Source: Candidatus Zhuqueibacterota bacterium
Lineage (GTDB): Bacteria > Zhuqueibacterota > Zhuqueibacteria > Thermofontimicrobiales > Sulfurfontimicrobiaceae
Reading direction: 5' to 3'
DNA length: 48,919 nucleotides
Assembly (NCBI GenBank): GCA_016927835.1
Contig: JAFGMA010000317.1
Span: forward strand, 1 to 48,919
Below are positions 19,473-29,612 of the stretch, piece after piece. The notes under the pieces were generated by a model. That model was not told the origin of the DNA, searched no databases, and was given only the letters and a program-made list of their open reading frames with translations. The position numbers and the translations under genes were made by a program. Within the stretch, counting starts at the first letter, position 1. Each line of letters begins with the position of its first letter.

Positions 19473-20651
19473 ATGATCATTTCAAATATGTTCATCAAGG
19501 CTTTCAAATCGATGTATGATCTGGTTTTCCCGTTGGATGAAAAAATTTCCGTGCTCATAGGCGCCAACGAGAGTGGCAAAACCAATGTATTGCGATCGCT
19601 GGAAGCCTTCAAATATGAGGTCCCTTATGATAACTCGCTAACGTGCCAGTATTCAGATTATTATTACCAGGGGCGATGCCCTGAAATTGCCGTGGAATTC
19701 TCAAGGCTTTCCGATGATAATCGAAATGTGCTCGTTCAATTTGATGAAGCTTTCAGGGAAACCGATACGTTTATCATCAAGCGTGAGGGACCAAAGATTA
19801 AAGATTATCGCCTGTTTGTAGATGAGAATGAAATAAAAATAGAGGACATGAAATCGCTGCTGGATTACCTGCCGCGCATCCTGTTCTTCAATTCGATCCC
19901 GCTGATAAAAAATCGCGTCGATCTGGCGAGTTTGCTGGACGGTCGCGAAGCGTATATCACCGAAAGAAATCTGTTGAAGATCGGGGGGATTGATAATTTT
20001 GAAATTATATTTGAAGATTCCACCCGGGGCAGGCGCGCCAGTGAGGAAGCTTCGCGCGCGATAACCGATCAAATTCGCCGTGTCTGGTCACAGGAACCCA
20101 CGATTGAAATAAAACTGAATGTCAATGGCAAAATTCTGTATATCGACATTTGCGATAGCACAACCGTTTTCGATACGCCCGAATCGAGGAGCCTGGGATT
20201 CAGATGGTACCTTTCATTTTATATCAATTTCATCGCCCAGACCATGCAAGCCAAATCGCATGAGTACATCTTCCTGATTGATGAGCCGGGTATTCATCTC
20301 CATCCTGCCGGACAAAAAGATCTGGTGAAAGTGCTCGAAGATTTAGCGGACAGAAATCAGATTCTGTATACAACTCACTCGCCATTCATGATAAACCGGC
20401 AATTTCCGAACCGCGTGAGGCTGGTTTCGAAGGATAAAGACGGTACCAAAATTGATAACGAAGCCTATCGGCAGGACTGGAAACCACTGCGAAGCTCAAT
20501 CGGGCTGATGATAGGTGATTTGTTCTTTTTCAATGATAATACGGGCGTGATTGTTGAGGTACCGCACATGAAGCTGAGTTTTATGGATAAATTGAAAAAA
20601 TTGAAGCTATGGGAGACTGAATCGAATACCATTGAAAAAACCGCGAATTGA
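19473..20651 (+). CDS. OLD-like AAA ATPase lacking its TOPRIM domain
   Basis: This 392-residue ABC-type ATPase resembles the N-terminal half of OLD-family (overcoming lysogenization defect) nucleases. Walker A is GANESGKTN (30-38), a signature-like SRSLGFRW is at 238-245, Walker B is IFLIDEPG (266-273), and the switch His302 is in YTTHSP. In OLD proteins a TOPRIM nuclease domain begins after this point with a conserved Glu (VVEG). Here GVIVE is reached at 358-362 but the sequence then diverges and stops at 392. It is either a TOPRIM-less variant or a 3'-truncated gene. GGAGGAG lies just before the ATG, and it has its own promoter and terminator. OLD proteins with partners can act in phage defence, but no partner gene is adjacent. 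Confidence 0.75.
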   Translation: MIISNMFIKAFKSMYDLVFPLDEKISVLIGANESGKTNVLRSLEAFKYEVPYDNSLTCQYSDYYYQGRCPEIAVEFSRLSDDNRNVLVQFDEAFRETDTFIIKREGPKIKDYRLFVDENEIKIEDMKSLLDYLPRILFFNSIPLIKNRVDLASLLDGREAYITERNLLKIGGIDNFEIIFEDSTRGRRASEEASRAITDQIRRVWSQEPTIEIKLNVNGKILYIDICDSTTVFDTPESRSLGFRWYLSFYINFIAQTMQAKSHEYIFLIDEPGIHLHPAGQKDLVKVLEDLADRNQILYTTHSPFMINRQFPNRVRLVSKDKDGTKIDNEAYRQDWKPLRSSIGLMIGDLFFFNDNTGVIVEVPHMKLSFMDKLKKLKLWETESNTIEKTAN

Positions 20652-20842
20652 GCCTCCGGAAAATTTCCATTACACACACAAGAGAAGGGTAGCTTTTTCG
20701 AATTAAAATTACAAATTGGAAACAGCTTCTCCCCTTCAATCATGCCAGGAAGCTGCTTTCGGGCACCCACTCAACCCGTCTGCTGCGTGCAAAGTGGCGC
20801 GCGTGCTTGCCGGACTTTAATCCGACGAAATGAAAACAACCT

Positions 20843-20874
20843 GTTCCCGGCAAATATCGCCGGGAACGTTTTTT
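20843..20874 (+). terminator. Intrinsic terminator after the OLD-like gene
   Basis: A perfect 9-base-pair stem, GTTCCCGGC (20843-20851) and GCCGGGAAC (20859-20867), with a 7-base loop is followed by a six-T run (20869-20874). It is strong in the plus direction. It lies between convergent genes, and on the minus strand only a broken T-rich stretch follows, so it may weakly end the gdh message as well. The 20652-20992 gap has no gene. Confidence 0.85.
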
Positions 20875-20992
20875 CGCCGCTTTTTATTCATTCGATAAAA
20901 TGTCTAAAGCATAACCTCGGTCAAATTGATATCTGACTCCCTGCGGGGATATGGATAAATGTAGCATCAGATATTTCTGATCGGGTTTCTGC

Positions 20993-23857
20993 CTACATCT
21001 TTGAAACCTTACTCAAAAACTCATAAAAATCAATCTCATCAGCATGCAAGCCATATTTGTAAATAAAATGGCTCGCTAACCACGATGCAAAAATCGCCTT
21101 GAGATAGTTTTTCGGAGCGCGCGTCATGATGGTTTCGATGCTGACCGTCTCGACCAGTATTTTCGGGCAATGCTGCGCGATCACTTTTTTGAATAGGCTT
21201 TCATTGTCACAAAGATTGGAATCATGAATGGAATCGGTCGCCATATTGATTCGGTCACTCAGCCGATCTGTTAAAATCGACATCGGTGTTTGCGAAGCCT
21301 GGTGCTCGTTCCAGATCACTTCAAATTCCATCCGGGCATTGCTCCTGATTTTATTCAGCACATCGCCTACATAATTCTGCCGGAATTCTGACTCTTTGCC
21401 ATCAGTGACGCACATGTATTGGGTGAATTCTTCATCCGTAAGCGCCAGTGAGGCGAAGACTTCAAGCGATGACGACGTGACGCCGCCTTTATTTGCCGAA
21501 GCATCCTTGTAGATGATGACGCCTTTTTTCTCCAGTTCCAGCCGCGCTGCCTGCGTAATAAACAGGTTTGCGCCTTCAATAATATATTGAAATCGAGGCT
21601 TGCCGCTTTCATCGAGCATCTGTTTCCAGTTTTGAATATTGATTGACTGGGGGCGCCCGCCGCAGGGCACGAACAAATCAGCTTTAAGCATCGGATTCAA
21701 ATGAAATTCATTGCGGAAGGTTGTGCCGTTCAGGACAGTTTCGCCATTGGGGAGTTTTACGTTGCGATCGGTAATTGCGACTAGGAATCCTTCGGGGGAT
21801 AATTTCGCCCTATCGAAATGCTCAACCATTTGTCTTGCTTTCGCCAGCCGCGTCAGTTCCTTTCGATCCAGTCCACGGGGATCATATAGCACGCCGCTGC
21901 CGTCGATGATTCCGATGGTTTTATCTTTTGATATTAAAATTTCATTGCTTCCGAGATCGCCATCGGGTCCGCCGGTCTGGACTTTGGTTAAATTTTCCTC
22001 CTTCAAATTCAGCTTTTCGATAATACCGAGTACGTATTCATGAACCGAATTGGTGGTCATCCCATACACATCGTGTGGGATGCCGCCCAACTCAAGCGAT
22101 TTACCTGTGGAAAAGGCTCGCCAGAATTTATAACCGCGCTCACGGGCACGTTCCATTGCCCAGTTCATCAATTCTGCGGTGCCTTCATCAGGTCCTAAAA
22201 ACAGAATTTCTTCAGCAGCAACATTGTCTTTGATTGCGTCATCCGGCAAAAGAACATCCAGAAGTCCGTCGATGTATTTTTTGAATGCCATTTCCGGTTC
22301 GTTCTGCGCTTCCATTCCCAGCAGGATCGTTCCTTTTGAGCCGCCTTCGGGAATGTCCTTATTTTTCTTTTGCTGGGTTGCGGCAAGGTTGTAGTTTTCG
22401 TCGAAAATCGAATCCGAGTTTTGATCATACGTTTCTACATCGATCGAGCGTACCAGCCGAATCCCGCCGCGCGCTACATCTCTGAAGCGCACATGGAATC
22501 CGCGGAATTCGCTGCCCAAAATCATAAATATGCCAAACGGACTGATAGGGAATTCAATTTCATCCAAAAATTTCGGATCCATCCGGAACGCCAGCGACGT
22601 TTTGTTTTTCTTGTAAAAGTTGGTTTTCAGGATTATATGGTTGAACAGCAGAAATCCCTCCAGAATGTGCCGATCTATATCATGATGAATTTCTGTTTTG
22701 AGTACCTGCGCCAGATTTGTTTTCACGTGTCCGTTGCCAGCCGGGCTGAATCGAGCTGCAAAATCCTGATACAGCGTTTTCACCACATCCGGATAGTTAA
22801 AAATAGTTAGCACGATGCGCGGTTCAGTATAAGCGTCTTTTACGAGGTGAATTCTCAAATTCGATAGAATTCCCATCAGTTCCGGCTGGTCTTTCAGTTG
22901 CTCTGCCAATACCTGGTATTCATAGCTGAAGCCCGTTAAAAATTGGTGGGTAAATTTCCAAGCAGCCATAGCGTAAAAGAGCTCGTGGGCGGACAACGAG
23001 CCATTTCTGAAAAGCGGCGACAATTCATTCTCCGGTCTGACGTAAATCAGGCTGATGTCCGTTATTAAATTATCGAGATGCGGGCGTGTTTTTTCGGCAT
23101 CGAGGTAAAACGAATAGATGATACGTCCGTTTGCGAAGGGCTCCACATATTTATGTTTGGTAACAAGCCCGTAATAATTGATCACATCCGAGATTCCTGA
23201 AAAAAATCGAAAACTGCCTTTCTGCGGAATTGAAATCATTATCCTGATTTCATCGCGGACCGGATCCGTCACTTCGATAAAGGGTTTCAACGCGTGAATC
23301 GACGCATTCAGAACTTTCTGGTAGCGCCCGATTGCTTCCTGACTGGTTGTGGCAATGAATTGCTTGTCGGCAACTTTATAAATATCCGTTTCTGTGGGCG
23401 AGACATCGCGACTGGCATAATCGGGACTGGCAGCGAAGTAGCTTCTGAAATGCGATTCCATCGACATGCCGCTGGTACGGTAGCTTTGAAGGCGCATCAC
23501 CGGAAAGTTTTTTTCAAGCCGACGCTCGATTTCAACAGCTTTATTGTGATCGTCATTCAGAAGATACATTGCAGAATTTTTCAGTATGCTGTGGAAATTG
23601 ACATTCAATTCCTTGCCGCCGCTATTTTGGGCGATAATCTCTGCTGCCAGAAATGATTCGATGTGGTCTGCGATTAGCTTCAAAGGGGTGATTAAAAAGT
23701 AGTATTTGACCATGCCGATTTTGCAGCAAAACCGGTACAGCTCTTCCCGAATGCGCGCTGCCGGAAAATTGCCGCGTTCGACCAGAATTCCTTCAATTTT
23801 TTTCAAATCATCAACACTCAATCCGCTCGAGTTCGAAGCTTCAGTTAAAATATCCAT
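20993..23857 (-). CDS. gdh2: Large NAD-type glutamate dehydrogenase
   Basis: This 954-residue protein deaminates glutamate to 2-oxoglutarate and ammonia, normally with NAD, in the cytoplasm. It is much longer than the 450-residue hexameric GDHs and resembles the large class, such as fungal GDH2 of about 1000 residues. A long N-terminal regulatory region (1-440) precedes the catalytic part. RFRDVARGGIRL (457-468), GGSKGT (505-510, likely catalytic Lys508), FLGPDEGT, TGGPDGDLGSNEI in the nucleotide-binding part and PCGGRPQSIN are conserved motifs. GGGAGG is spaced 7 bases before the ATG. It is transcribed toward the OLD-like gene. The symbol reflects similarity in type only. Confidence 0.88.
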   Translation of the reverse strand: MDILTEASNSSGLSVDDLKKIEGILVERGNFPAARIREELYRFCCKIGMVKYYFLITPLKLIADHIESFLAAEIIAQNSGGKELNVNFHSILKNSAMYLLNDDHNKAVEIERRLEKNFPVMRLQSYRTSGMSMESHFRSYFAASPDYASRDVSPTETDIYKVADKQFIATTSQEAIGRYQKVLNASIHALKPFIEVTDPVRDEIRIMISIPQKGSFRFFSGISDVINYYGLVTKHKYVEPFANGRIIYSFYLDAEKTRPHLDNLITDISLIYVRPENELSPLFRNGSLSAHELFYAMAAWKFTHQFLTGFSYEYQVLAEQLKDQPELMGILSNLRIHLVKDAYTEPRIVLTIFNYPDVVKTLYQDFAARFSPAGNGHVKTNLAQVLKTEIHHDIDRHILEGFLLFNHIILKTNFYKKNKTSLAFRMDPKFLDEIEFPISPFGIFMILGSEFRGFHVRFRDVARGGIRLVRSIDVETYDQNSDSIFDENYNLAATQQKKNKDIPEGGSKGTILLGMEAQNEPEMAFKKYIDGLLDVLLPDDAIKDNVAAEEILFLGPDEGTAELMNWAMERARERGYKFWRAFSTGKSLELGGIPHDVYGMTTNSVHEYVLGIIEKLNLKEENLTKVQTGGPDGDLGSNEILISKDKTIGIIDGSGVLYDPRGLDRKELTRLAKARQMVEHFDRAKLSPEGFLVAITDRNVKLPNGETVLNGTTFRNEFHLNPMLKADLFVPCGGRPQSINIQNWKQMLDESGKPRFQYIIEGANLFITQAARLELEKKGVIIYKDASANKGGVTSSSLEVFASLALTDEEFTQYMCVTDGKESEFRQNYVGDVLNKIRSNARMEFEVIWNEHQASQTPMSILTDRLSDRINMATDSIHDSNLCDNESLFKKVIAQHCPKILVETVSIETIMTRAPKNYLKAIFASWLASHFIYKYGLHADEIDFYEFLSKVSKM

Positions 23858-24214
23858 GTCTCAGCCTCCCAGAAAATTTAGTTAATGACCTGTAACTTTA
23901 AATATTTATGCTCATCGTGATGAAAATGTATCAATCCGATAATTCGTTGTCGCAATTGTGTATGCTGCCAGTGATGCGGTACCTCTCGAGTGCTGCGCCA
24001 ATGGCTAATCTATCGAATTTACAAAGAAAATCAAGGTGATAGAATACAAAAATATAGGCAAAATATCAAGGAATTTGTGACAATTTTCTTAATTTCGATC
24101 TGTCTACTGGCATGGGCAACCAGGGGGGGCGTGCTTCGGTTTTCAGGTAATCGTGAAGAAAGCATTCGCCGCCAGGGGAAGTTGAATTTGATTGGACAAA
24201 ATCACGCGATTTTC
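23858..24214. other. Intergenic region between gdh and rnz
   Basis: A 357-base gap between two minus-strand genes. It should carry the gdh promoter; TTGTCA on the minus strand (24078-24083) has a TATATT 21 bases further on, too far for a good match. A plus-strand frame at 23990-24280 is not supported. Confidence 0.35.
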
Positions 24215-25141
24215 TCAGTCAGGGAAAGGGATGTGGTACCGATTGAGATCGATCCCCATTTCAGCCTTTTCACAGGCTGATTTTGCCGTTTTTTCCAATT
24301 CTGGCAGATCGCTAGCTTTATACCTCGGGCTAATATGCACCAGAACCGCCTGATGCACGTTCGCGGAGATGGCAATCCGGGTTGCATCATCGATAGTCAT
24401 GTGCTGTTTGATTCGTGCTTCCTGTTCCAAATCAGGCAGGTACATGCCTTCTATGAATGCCATATCCGCGCGATCACACAATCGCAGAACATTCTCCGTA
24501 GGCTCGGTGTCTACGACGTACGCCAGGCAACGTCCGCGCCGGGGTTCGCCCATTACCTGTTCGGAGCGGATTTCAGTGCCGTCATCCAGATGAATGGATT
24601 GCCCTCTTTGAAGCATACCGCGAAGGGGACCGGGTGGGATCCCCAGTTTTTCAGCCTGTTCTACCAAAAATCTACCTGGGCGATGGTTTTCTTCAATGCG
24701 ATACCCCAGGCAAAAGGTGGAATGTTTAAGCGGTGCCCAGAGAATCTTGAGAGATTCATCTTGATAGGCAATCTCCGAATGGTCGGGCGACCATTCAATA
24801 AACTCAATATTATAATTAATCGTAAAATCCAGAGTTTCTCGTGTTTGTGTGATGAATTGCTCAATTTTCGGCGGTCCGATAATCGTCAATGGTCCGGGAT
24901 TCTCTACCTGTGCCCGTAACATGAGTACCCCCGGAATCCCCAGGCAGTGATCGGCGTGCAGATGCGTTACTGCCAAAACCCGCAGGGATTTGACACCGGC
25001 TTTTGATGCTTTCATTCCGATTTGCGTACCTTCGCCGCTATCGAACAGGTAATTACATCCCTTTAAACGCACAACGAGTGCGGTCAACATTCGATAATGC
25101 ATTGGCATCATGCCACCACTGCCTAATAACACACATTCCAT
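24215..25141 (-). CDS. rnz: Ribonuclease Z
   Basis: This 308-residue metallo-beta-lactamase-fold endonuclease matures tRNA 3' ends. The zinc motif HLHADH (60-65) follows FDSGEGTQ (33-40). Later family motifs are LKHSTFCLGYRIEE (about residue 150) and GHMT-like KQHMTIDDA. The length is normal. The frame is open 19 codons further upstream, but ATG 25141 is chosen because AAGGA lies 7 bases before it and the protein then starts MECVLLGSGG as expected. It is a stand-alone gene between gdh and the S15-type hydrolase. Confidence 0.92.
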   Translation of the reverse strand: MECVLLGSGGMMPMHYRMLTALVVRLKGCNYLFDSGEGTQIGMKASKAGVKSLRVLAVTHLHADHCLGIPGVLMLRAQVENPGPLTIIGPPKIEQFITQTRETLDFTINYNIEFIEWSPDHSEIAYQDESLKILWAPLKHSTFCLGYRIEENHRPGRFLVEQAEKLGIPPGPLRGMLQRGQSIHLDDGTEIRSEQVMGEPRRGRCLAYVVDTEPTENVLRLCDRADMAFIEGMYLPDLEQEARIKQHMTIDDATRIAISANVHQAVLVHISPRYKASDLPELEKTAKSACEKAEMGIDLNRYHIPFPD

Positions 25142-25228
25142 TGAAATTTCCTTTACGAACAAGTATCTGATTCGAAATAACGCAACTCTTGATTGCAATT
25201 TTTGAGTCGCAAATTCAGGTGCCGGATT

Positions 25229-25525
25229 TTAACGCTCAGGTGTAATGCGAAGCAACAGCGCCGGTTCGACGCCATCGGAATGAATCAAAAATGAGAACAC
25301 CTTTAGCCGGGCGTAATCTTCACGCATATAAAATAAACCGTGATCTGGTCCCTGGCAACTGGATATCGGAGAGTTTTTTATCAGGAACCAGTTTAAGCCC
25401 GCTGATTTGGTATACCCGATGATCTGCTGCAAATGATCGTCGGCTGCGGATTTGTTATCAAATTGAACCAGTGCCTGTTGACTGGCGCCGGAAAGAGTGA
25501 TCCAGCAGTCACCAGGTATGCCAGT
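25229..25525 (-). pseudogene. Possible remnant of an unrecognised gene
   Basis: The 25142-25805 gap has no intact gene. On the minus strand an open frame of 99 codons (25229-25525) reads like protein (for example SQQALVQFDNKSAADDHLQQ) but has no good start. An upstream neighbouring frame (about 25393-25581) reads on at a plausible shift point near 25500. A plus-strand frame (about 25497-25733) also looks protein-like, with HVDGDWEAGL. No family was recognised. It could be decayed coding sequence or chance. Confidence 0.25.
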
Positions 25526-25805
25526 CTACGGTATTCCATGTCGATGGCGACTGGGAAGCCGGTCTCAAAGGCATGTTTCAAATTCGAGCTAGGTCAGAAA
25601 AACCATGGACTAGAAAATTAAACATTCACAAACTTAAGCTTTTTGAAAATAAAATGCAAGCCTTAAATGATGGGGTATGGCAAAGGCTTGCTTCCTATTT
25701 GTCTGGATATTTAAACGATCTGGCAGAATTTTAAAAGTATAAGCGGCATCAACACTGTGAAATTTCAAAAGGCAAAAAGACAGGCTCGTTGAACCTGCAC
25801 CAAAC

Positions 25806-27809
25806 TCACGGAATCACCGGCAATTCGATGCAAGATTGCCTGCTGCCTCCGTAATGCACGCTGATTTCCGGGACAATATTTTGCGGATCATCCGGATCGT
25901 TGGCAGGACATAATTTGGGATGCAGCCTGAAGGTTGGGAAATCGGAACAGGCAATGGAAAGTCTCAATTGATGTCCTTTTTTAAATACCCAGGAAGTGGG
26001 GTGGAAGTCGATCGTGAGCGTCACCAGGTTGCCGTTTGCGAAAATTTTGTCTGTATACTGCTGTTTTTTGAACCCGTGCCAGGGTAGGTCGGGCAGGACA
26101 TCGATGCCGGCGTGGGTTTCAATCATCTGGTCGTTATCATACAGTCCGGCAAATCCGGCGCGTAATTGTCCTTCGGTAACCAGGACGGATTTTCCGGCGG
26201 GATCGACATCGCTCAGGTAGACGAAAATATCTCCGTAATCAGCGGTTGAGGTGAGCCAGAGTGTTACCACCGGATGTCCGGTCACTTCCATATCCCGTTC
26301 GAGCGGCTGAGTTTGGTAGCAAAGCGCTCTGGCATCGGCTTGATTGCGACTGGGCAGCGAATCGGGCTCGTTGCCGGCGATCCCCAGCCAGCGATTTCCG
26401 CCATTTGAGCCATACATTGAACGGTGGGTGTAATCGGCGCGATAGCGATCATGTCCGGCATCCTTTGACTTCGCGTTCAACGTTGCTTGCTTCCCCAGAA
26501 ACAGCTTTTGAATTGTATGGCGTTTGGGGGGCCATTCCTTTTCAAAGCGCCAGCCTTTGCCATTCATCACGTAGATCAAGATTGGTGGCTCACGATCGAT
26601 ACCGTTATCGATTCCTTTCAAATAGAGATCGAAAAATCGAAGATGTTCAATTTCAAATATTTTTTTTGCCTGAGATCGCGAATATCCGAAAAGCTGCCAA
26701 AAAGGTCCGGCGGCAACGTCATGATACCCTGGACCTACGATCAGTTTGGACGGATTGCTGTTTTGCATCGTCGCGAATAGTTCAAACGAACCGCGGGTGA
26801 AGCCATCGAACCAGGCGCCGATATGATAAACCGGAATTTTTGAATCGATGATTCCGTGAATATGCGCCGTCGGACCCAGTTCTGAAACGGTAAATCCCAG
26901 GGGACTTTTGCCATCGTAAAAATATAAGGCGCGCGTCCACTCTGTATAATCATAATTTTTTTCGTGGTGCTCCCTGGTTGCCTGAAAATAGATATGCTGC
27001 CTCGGATTGCCATCAGAATATGTCGGCGGTGATGGCTCATCCAGAAAAGAGCCATCACCGTTTAAATCGAGCGGGATTTCATCGGAAAGCTCGCCATCGC
27101 CATCTTCATCCACCGCCGGGGCGGAGGTCACATGCATCCCGGGCAAATACATATTTCGCACCGAATAGTACATGTAATGCGACCAGCTTTTCATGAAGCC
27201 ATCCAGGTAAATTCCCCCGGGGTAGACCTCACCCGTAAAGCCTTCCAGCGGAATAACCGCCGGCACAATGCATTTTAACGCCCTGGGCAGTTGCGAAGCC
27301 GTAGCAGTTTGTGACCACCCCAAATATGATCCTCCCATCATTCCCACATTGCCGTCGCACCAGGTCTGGGCGGCAATCCAGTCAACTACTTCTTTGCCAT
27401 CGGACCAGAGTTGCGGCATAAAATCCATGAGCCAGCCGGTTGATGCGCCGGTTCCGCGCATGTCAGCACAGATGAGTGCATACCCTTTTGTTAGCATCCA
27501 GCGCGCCCAGCCTTTTGATGAAAGGTCTGAGATTTTGCCGGTTTTGCGATCGAGTTGGGCGCGTTGGTAAGGCGTATACAAAAACAGCACCGGAAACGTT
27601 GCCTGGTCAGGTCCCTGCGCCGGCAAAAAAAAGTCAACCGCAATTTGAGTTCCGTCCGGCATTGGCACATATTGCGAGGTCTTTTGAAAGCTTTCAAAAA
27701 CGGACTGAGAGTCATTCGGGTAGGGGAATGGCAATTCAAACTTTTGAGCGCTCGATGTCGCTCCAATCAAACCCGTCAAAAACAGCGTAATTATCCGTAA
27801 GGTCCTCAT
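25806..27809 (-). CDS. Secreted CocE/NonD (S15) family hydrolase with Ca-binding insert
   Basis: This 667-residue alpha/beta hydrolase of the X-Pro dipeptidyl-peptidase S15 family hydrolyses acyl or peptide bonds. The signal peptide spans about residues 1-21 (ends SSAQ). The nucleophile is Ser161 in GGSYLGW, with Asp335 in GAWFDGF and His363 in GPGYHD as the likely triad. The C-terminal part (about 480-667) is the family jelly-roll domain. Within the cap, DEDGDGELSDE (234-244) and DLNGDGSFLDE (248-258) form two EF-hand-like Ca-binding loops, which are unusual here. It starts at ATG 27809 in an AT-rich context with a weak ribosome site. The substrate (esters, beta-lactam-like amides or peptides) cannot be read. 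Confidence 0.88.
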   Translation of the reverse strand: MRTLRIITLFLTGLIGATSSAQKFELPFPYPNDSQSVFESFQKTSQYVPMPDGTQIAVDFFLPAQGPDQATFPVLFLYTPYQRAQLDRKTGKISDLSSKGWARWMLTKGYALICADMRGTGASTGWLMDFMPQLWSDGKEVVDWIAAQTWCDGNVGMMGGSYLGWSQTATASQLPRALKCIVPAVIPLEGFTGEVYPGGIYLDGFMKSWSHYMYYSVRNMYLPGMHVTSAPAVDEDGDGELSDEIPLDLNGDGSFLDEPSPPTYSDGNPRQHIYFQATREHHEKNYDYTEWTRALYFYDGKSPLGFTVSELGPTAHIHGIIDSKIPVYHIGAWFDGFTRGSFELFATMQNSNPSKLIVGPGYHDVAAGPFWQLFGYSRSQAKKIFEIEHLRFFDLYLKGIDNGIDREPPILIYVMNGKGWRFEKEWPPKRHTIQKLFLGKQATLNAKSKDAGHDRYRADYTHRSMYGSNGGNRWLGIAGNEPDSLPSRNQADARALCYQTQPLERDMEVTGHPVVTLWLTSTADYGDIFVYLSDVDPAGKSVLVTEGQLRAGFAGLYDNDQMIETHAGIDVLPDLPWHGFKKQQYTDKIFANGNLVTLTIDFHPTSWVFKKGHQLRLSIACSDFPTFRLHPKLCPANDPDDPQNIVPEISVHYGGSRQSCIELPVIP

Positions 27810-28104
27810 TTTTATTGCCTTTCATTTCAATTACAGGTCATGTTTTAATCGGCGAATGCTTTCGATTAAATTGAATTGAGATGAATTTTAACATGATCTG
27901 AATTTTGCGGTTTCAGGTTCCGGGTTCCCCGTTCAATGGCTATAAGCTATTGATATTGCATTTCTAACGCCCAATGTTCCGGAAATTATTTTTTATAAAT
28001 CGGGCATCACAATCTGGCAAGGCGTAACTCTGTTAAATTTAATTGTCCAGGCTCATCAACCTGGAACTTTGAACGTTGAACCGCTCAACCCAGGCATAAG
28101 TCAT

Positions 28105-28770
28105 TTAAATATACAATCGTCGAATCAATTCGAAAACCTCGTTCAAATCATCGCATATATGGTCAGGGGCTTCCCGTGCTAGCTGTTTCCTGTCGAATGT
28201 CGAGCTGACGGCGAGGCATGCCATACCGGCAGCTTTTGCAGATTGAATCCCGTTTAGCGCGTCTTCAATCACAATGCATTTATCCGGGGGTAATCCCAAT
28301 TTCTCAGCGGATTTCAGGTAAATTTCGGGCGATGGCTTTTTATGCACCACATCTTCGGCACTGAGGATGACTTCGAAGGTATTTTGCGGGATTCCGGCAA
28401 CGCGAAGATTGGCATTGATTTTTATCCGGTCCGCGCTGCTGGCTAACACAAGCGGGACGCCATCACGCCGCAGATTGGCGAGGCAGTGTCTCGCACCGGG
28501 CTGCACCTTTAATTTTTCATCGACGATTTCGAGATAAATCTCATAGACGCGGTTCTTCATCGCAGTTTGATAGGCGACGCCATATTTCTCGGAAACACCA
28601 CCGATATATTTAATTTCACCGGTGCCGATGAATGGGATGAAATCCGATGGCTGGGCATTCACACCAAATTCCGCCAGTCCGCGGATTGCTGCCGCTTCGA
28701 TCACTGGCTCAGAATCGACTAAGACGCCATCCATATCGAATATGACAGCGATATTGGCTTTCTTCGACAT
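28105..28770 (-). CDS. HAD-superfamily phosphatase/phosphomutase
   Basis: This 221-residue protein of the beta-phosphoglucomutase/PGP-like HAD class is a cytoplasmic sugar-phosphate phosphatase or mutase. Motif 1, FDMDGVLVDSEP, holds the nucleophile and acid Asp pair. Motif 2 is in LASSADRIK, the conserved Lys is in HKKPSPEIY, and motif 3 is IEDALNGIQSAKAAG. An alpha-helical cap lies between. ATG 28770 is preferred over an upstream in-frame ATG because AAGGAATT lies upstream and the protein then starts just before the catalytic strand. Mutase or phosphatase activity cannot be told from sequence. The 27810-28104 gap holds only a small hairpin, CCAGG/CCTGG (28047-28064). Confidence 0.88.
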   Translation of the reverse strand: MSKKANIAVIFDMDGVLVDSEPVIEAAAIRGLAEFGVNAQPSDFIPFIGTGEIKYIGGVSEKYGVAYQTAMKNRVYEIYLEIVDEKLKVQPGARHCLANLRRDGVPLVLASSADRIKINANLRVAGIPQNTFEVILSAEDVVHKKPSPEIYLKSAEKLGLPPDKCIVIEDALNGIQSAKAAGMACLAVSSTFDRKQLAREAPDHICDDLNEVFELIRRLYI

Positions 28771-29612
28771 AAGCTGAAATTCCTTGGCATTTGAGTAGGT
28801 GTCGCTTTCAAGCAAACCATTTGAATTTTTTTTGTGAGCAATTCAGATAATGACTTTAAACCAGCCAATAAGATGATATGTTTCATGCGGTTGGATCCAC
28901 ATCAGAATTTTATCGAGTTGCATGCGTTTGTTTCGAAATCGGAACAAAATTTATGGGTTGATGTTTAATATTTCGCTGAAATCAATGAATTAATGGTGAA
29001 GGGCAGGCCATTTCGATGGAAACATGAAGCTAAACAAGGCACATTCTATCGGTTAAGCCGCCTGAAATTAGCGTGATTCTTGTATTAAGTATCGATATTT
29101 CGAATCGGATTCCAACAGCACCGACAACGGATCGATTTTCATTTCACCGTACATCTCTCATTCATTTAAAGGGAGCATTTCTAAGACATCATTATTCGAC
29201 CTCAGTTCTATCAATAACTACAATCCACCAAACCAAAACCGCATTCAGGACAATTTTGCTGTCGGAGGCAAGGAAAACAAATTACCAAAAGATGTGGTTG
29301 GTCTTCAAAATAATGCATCACCGCACGCATTCGTTTCACACAAAATGATAGTTACTTTCTCAAGACATACAATTTAATAAATTTAGCCTGAGGAGTCCAG
29401 CCGTTCATCGGCAATCGAAGGTTTTCTGCGTCTGCTGGAGTTTCCCTCCAGCGGGAAAATTCAGAAATTATGTAATGGGGATGCTAAAAATCAGGCGTTT
29501 AATCCATCTCAAGCACTTCCCGCCATGAACGGACACCGAGTTGTTGTTCCTGCATGACTCACCGGGATTCGCGCTATTAAGTGCAGATTCAAATCTCATC
29601 GCAGGAGAACCT
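28771..29612. other. Long gene-poor region
   Basis: An 842-base gap between the divergent HAD and deacetylase-like genes. A 91-codon plus frame at 29073-29348 shows no domain and unusual composition, so it was not accepted. Around 29401-29532 an 8-base inverted repeat (CCGTTCAT/ATGAACGG) brackets a small hairpin, GCTGGAG/CTCCAGC (29434-29452); this could be a structured leader, but evidence is thin. Confidence 0.35.

Noticed and set aside
29073-29348. 91-codon plus-strand frame in the 28771-29612 gap
   Set aside because: No recognisable family, no ribosome site; region looks non-coding.
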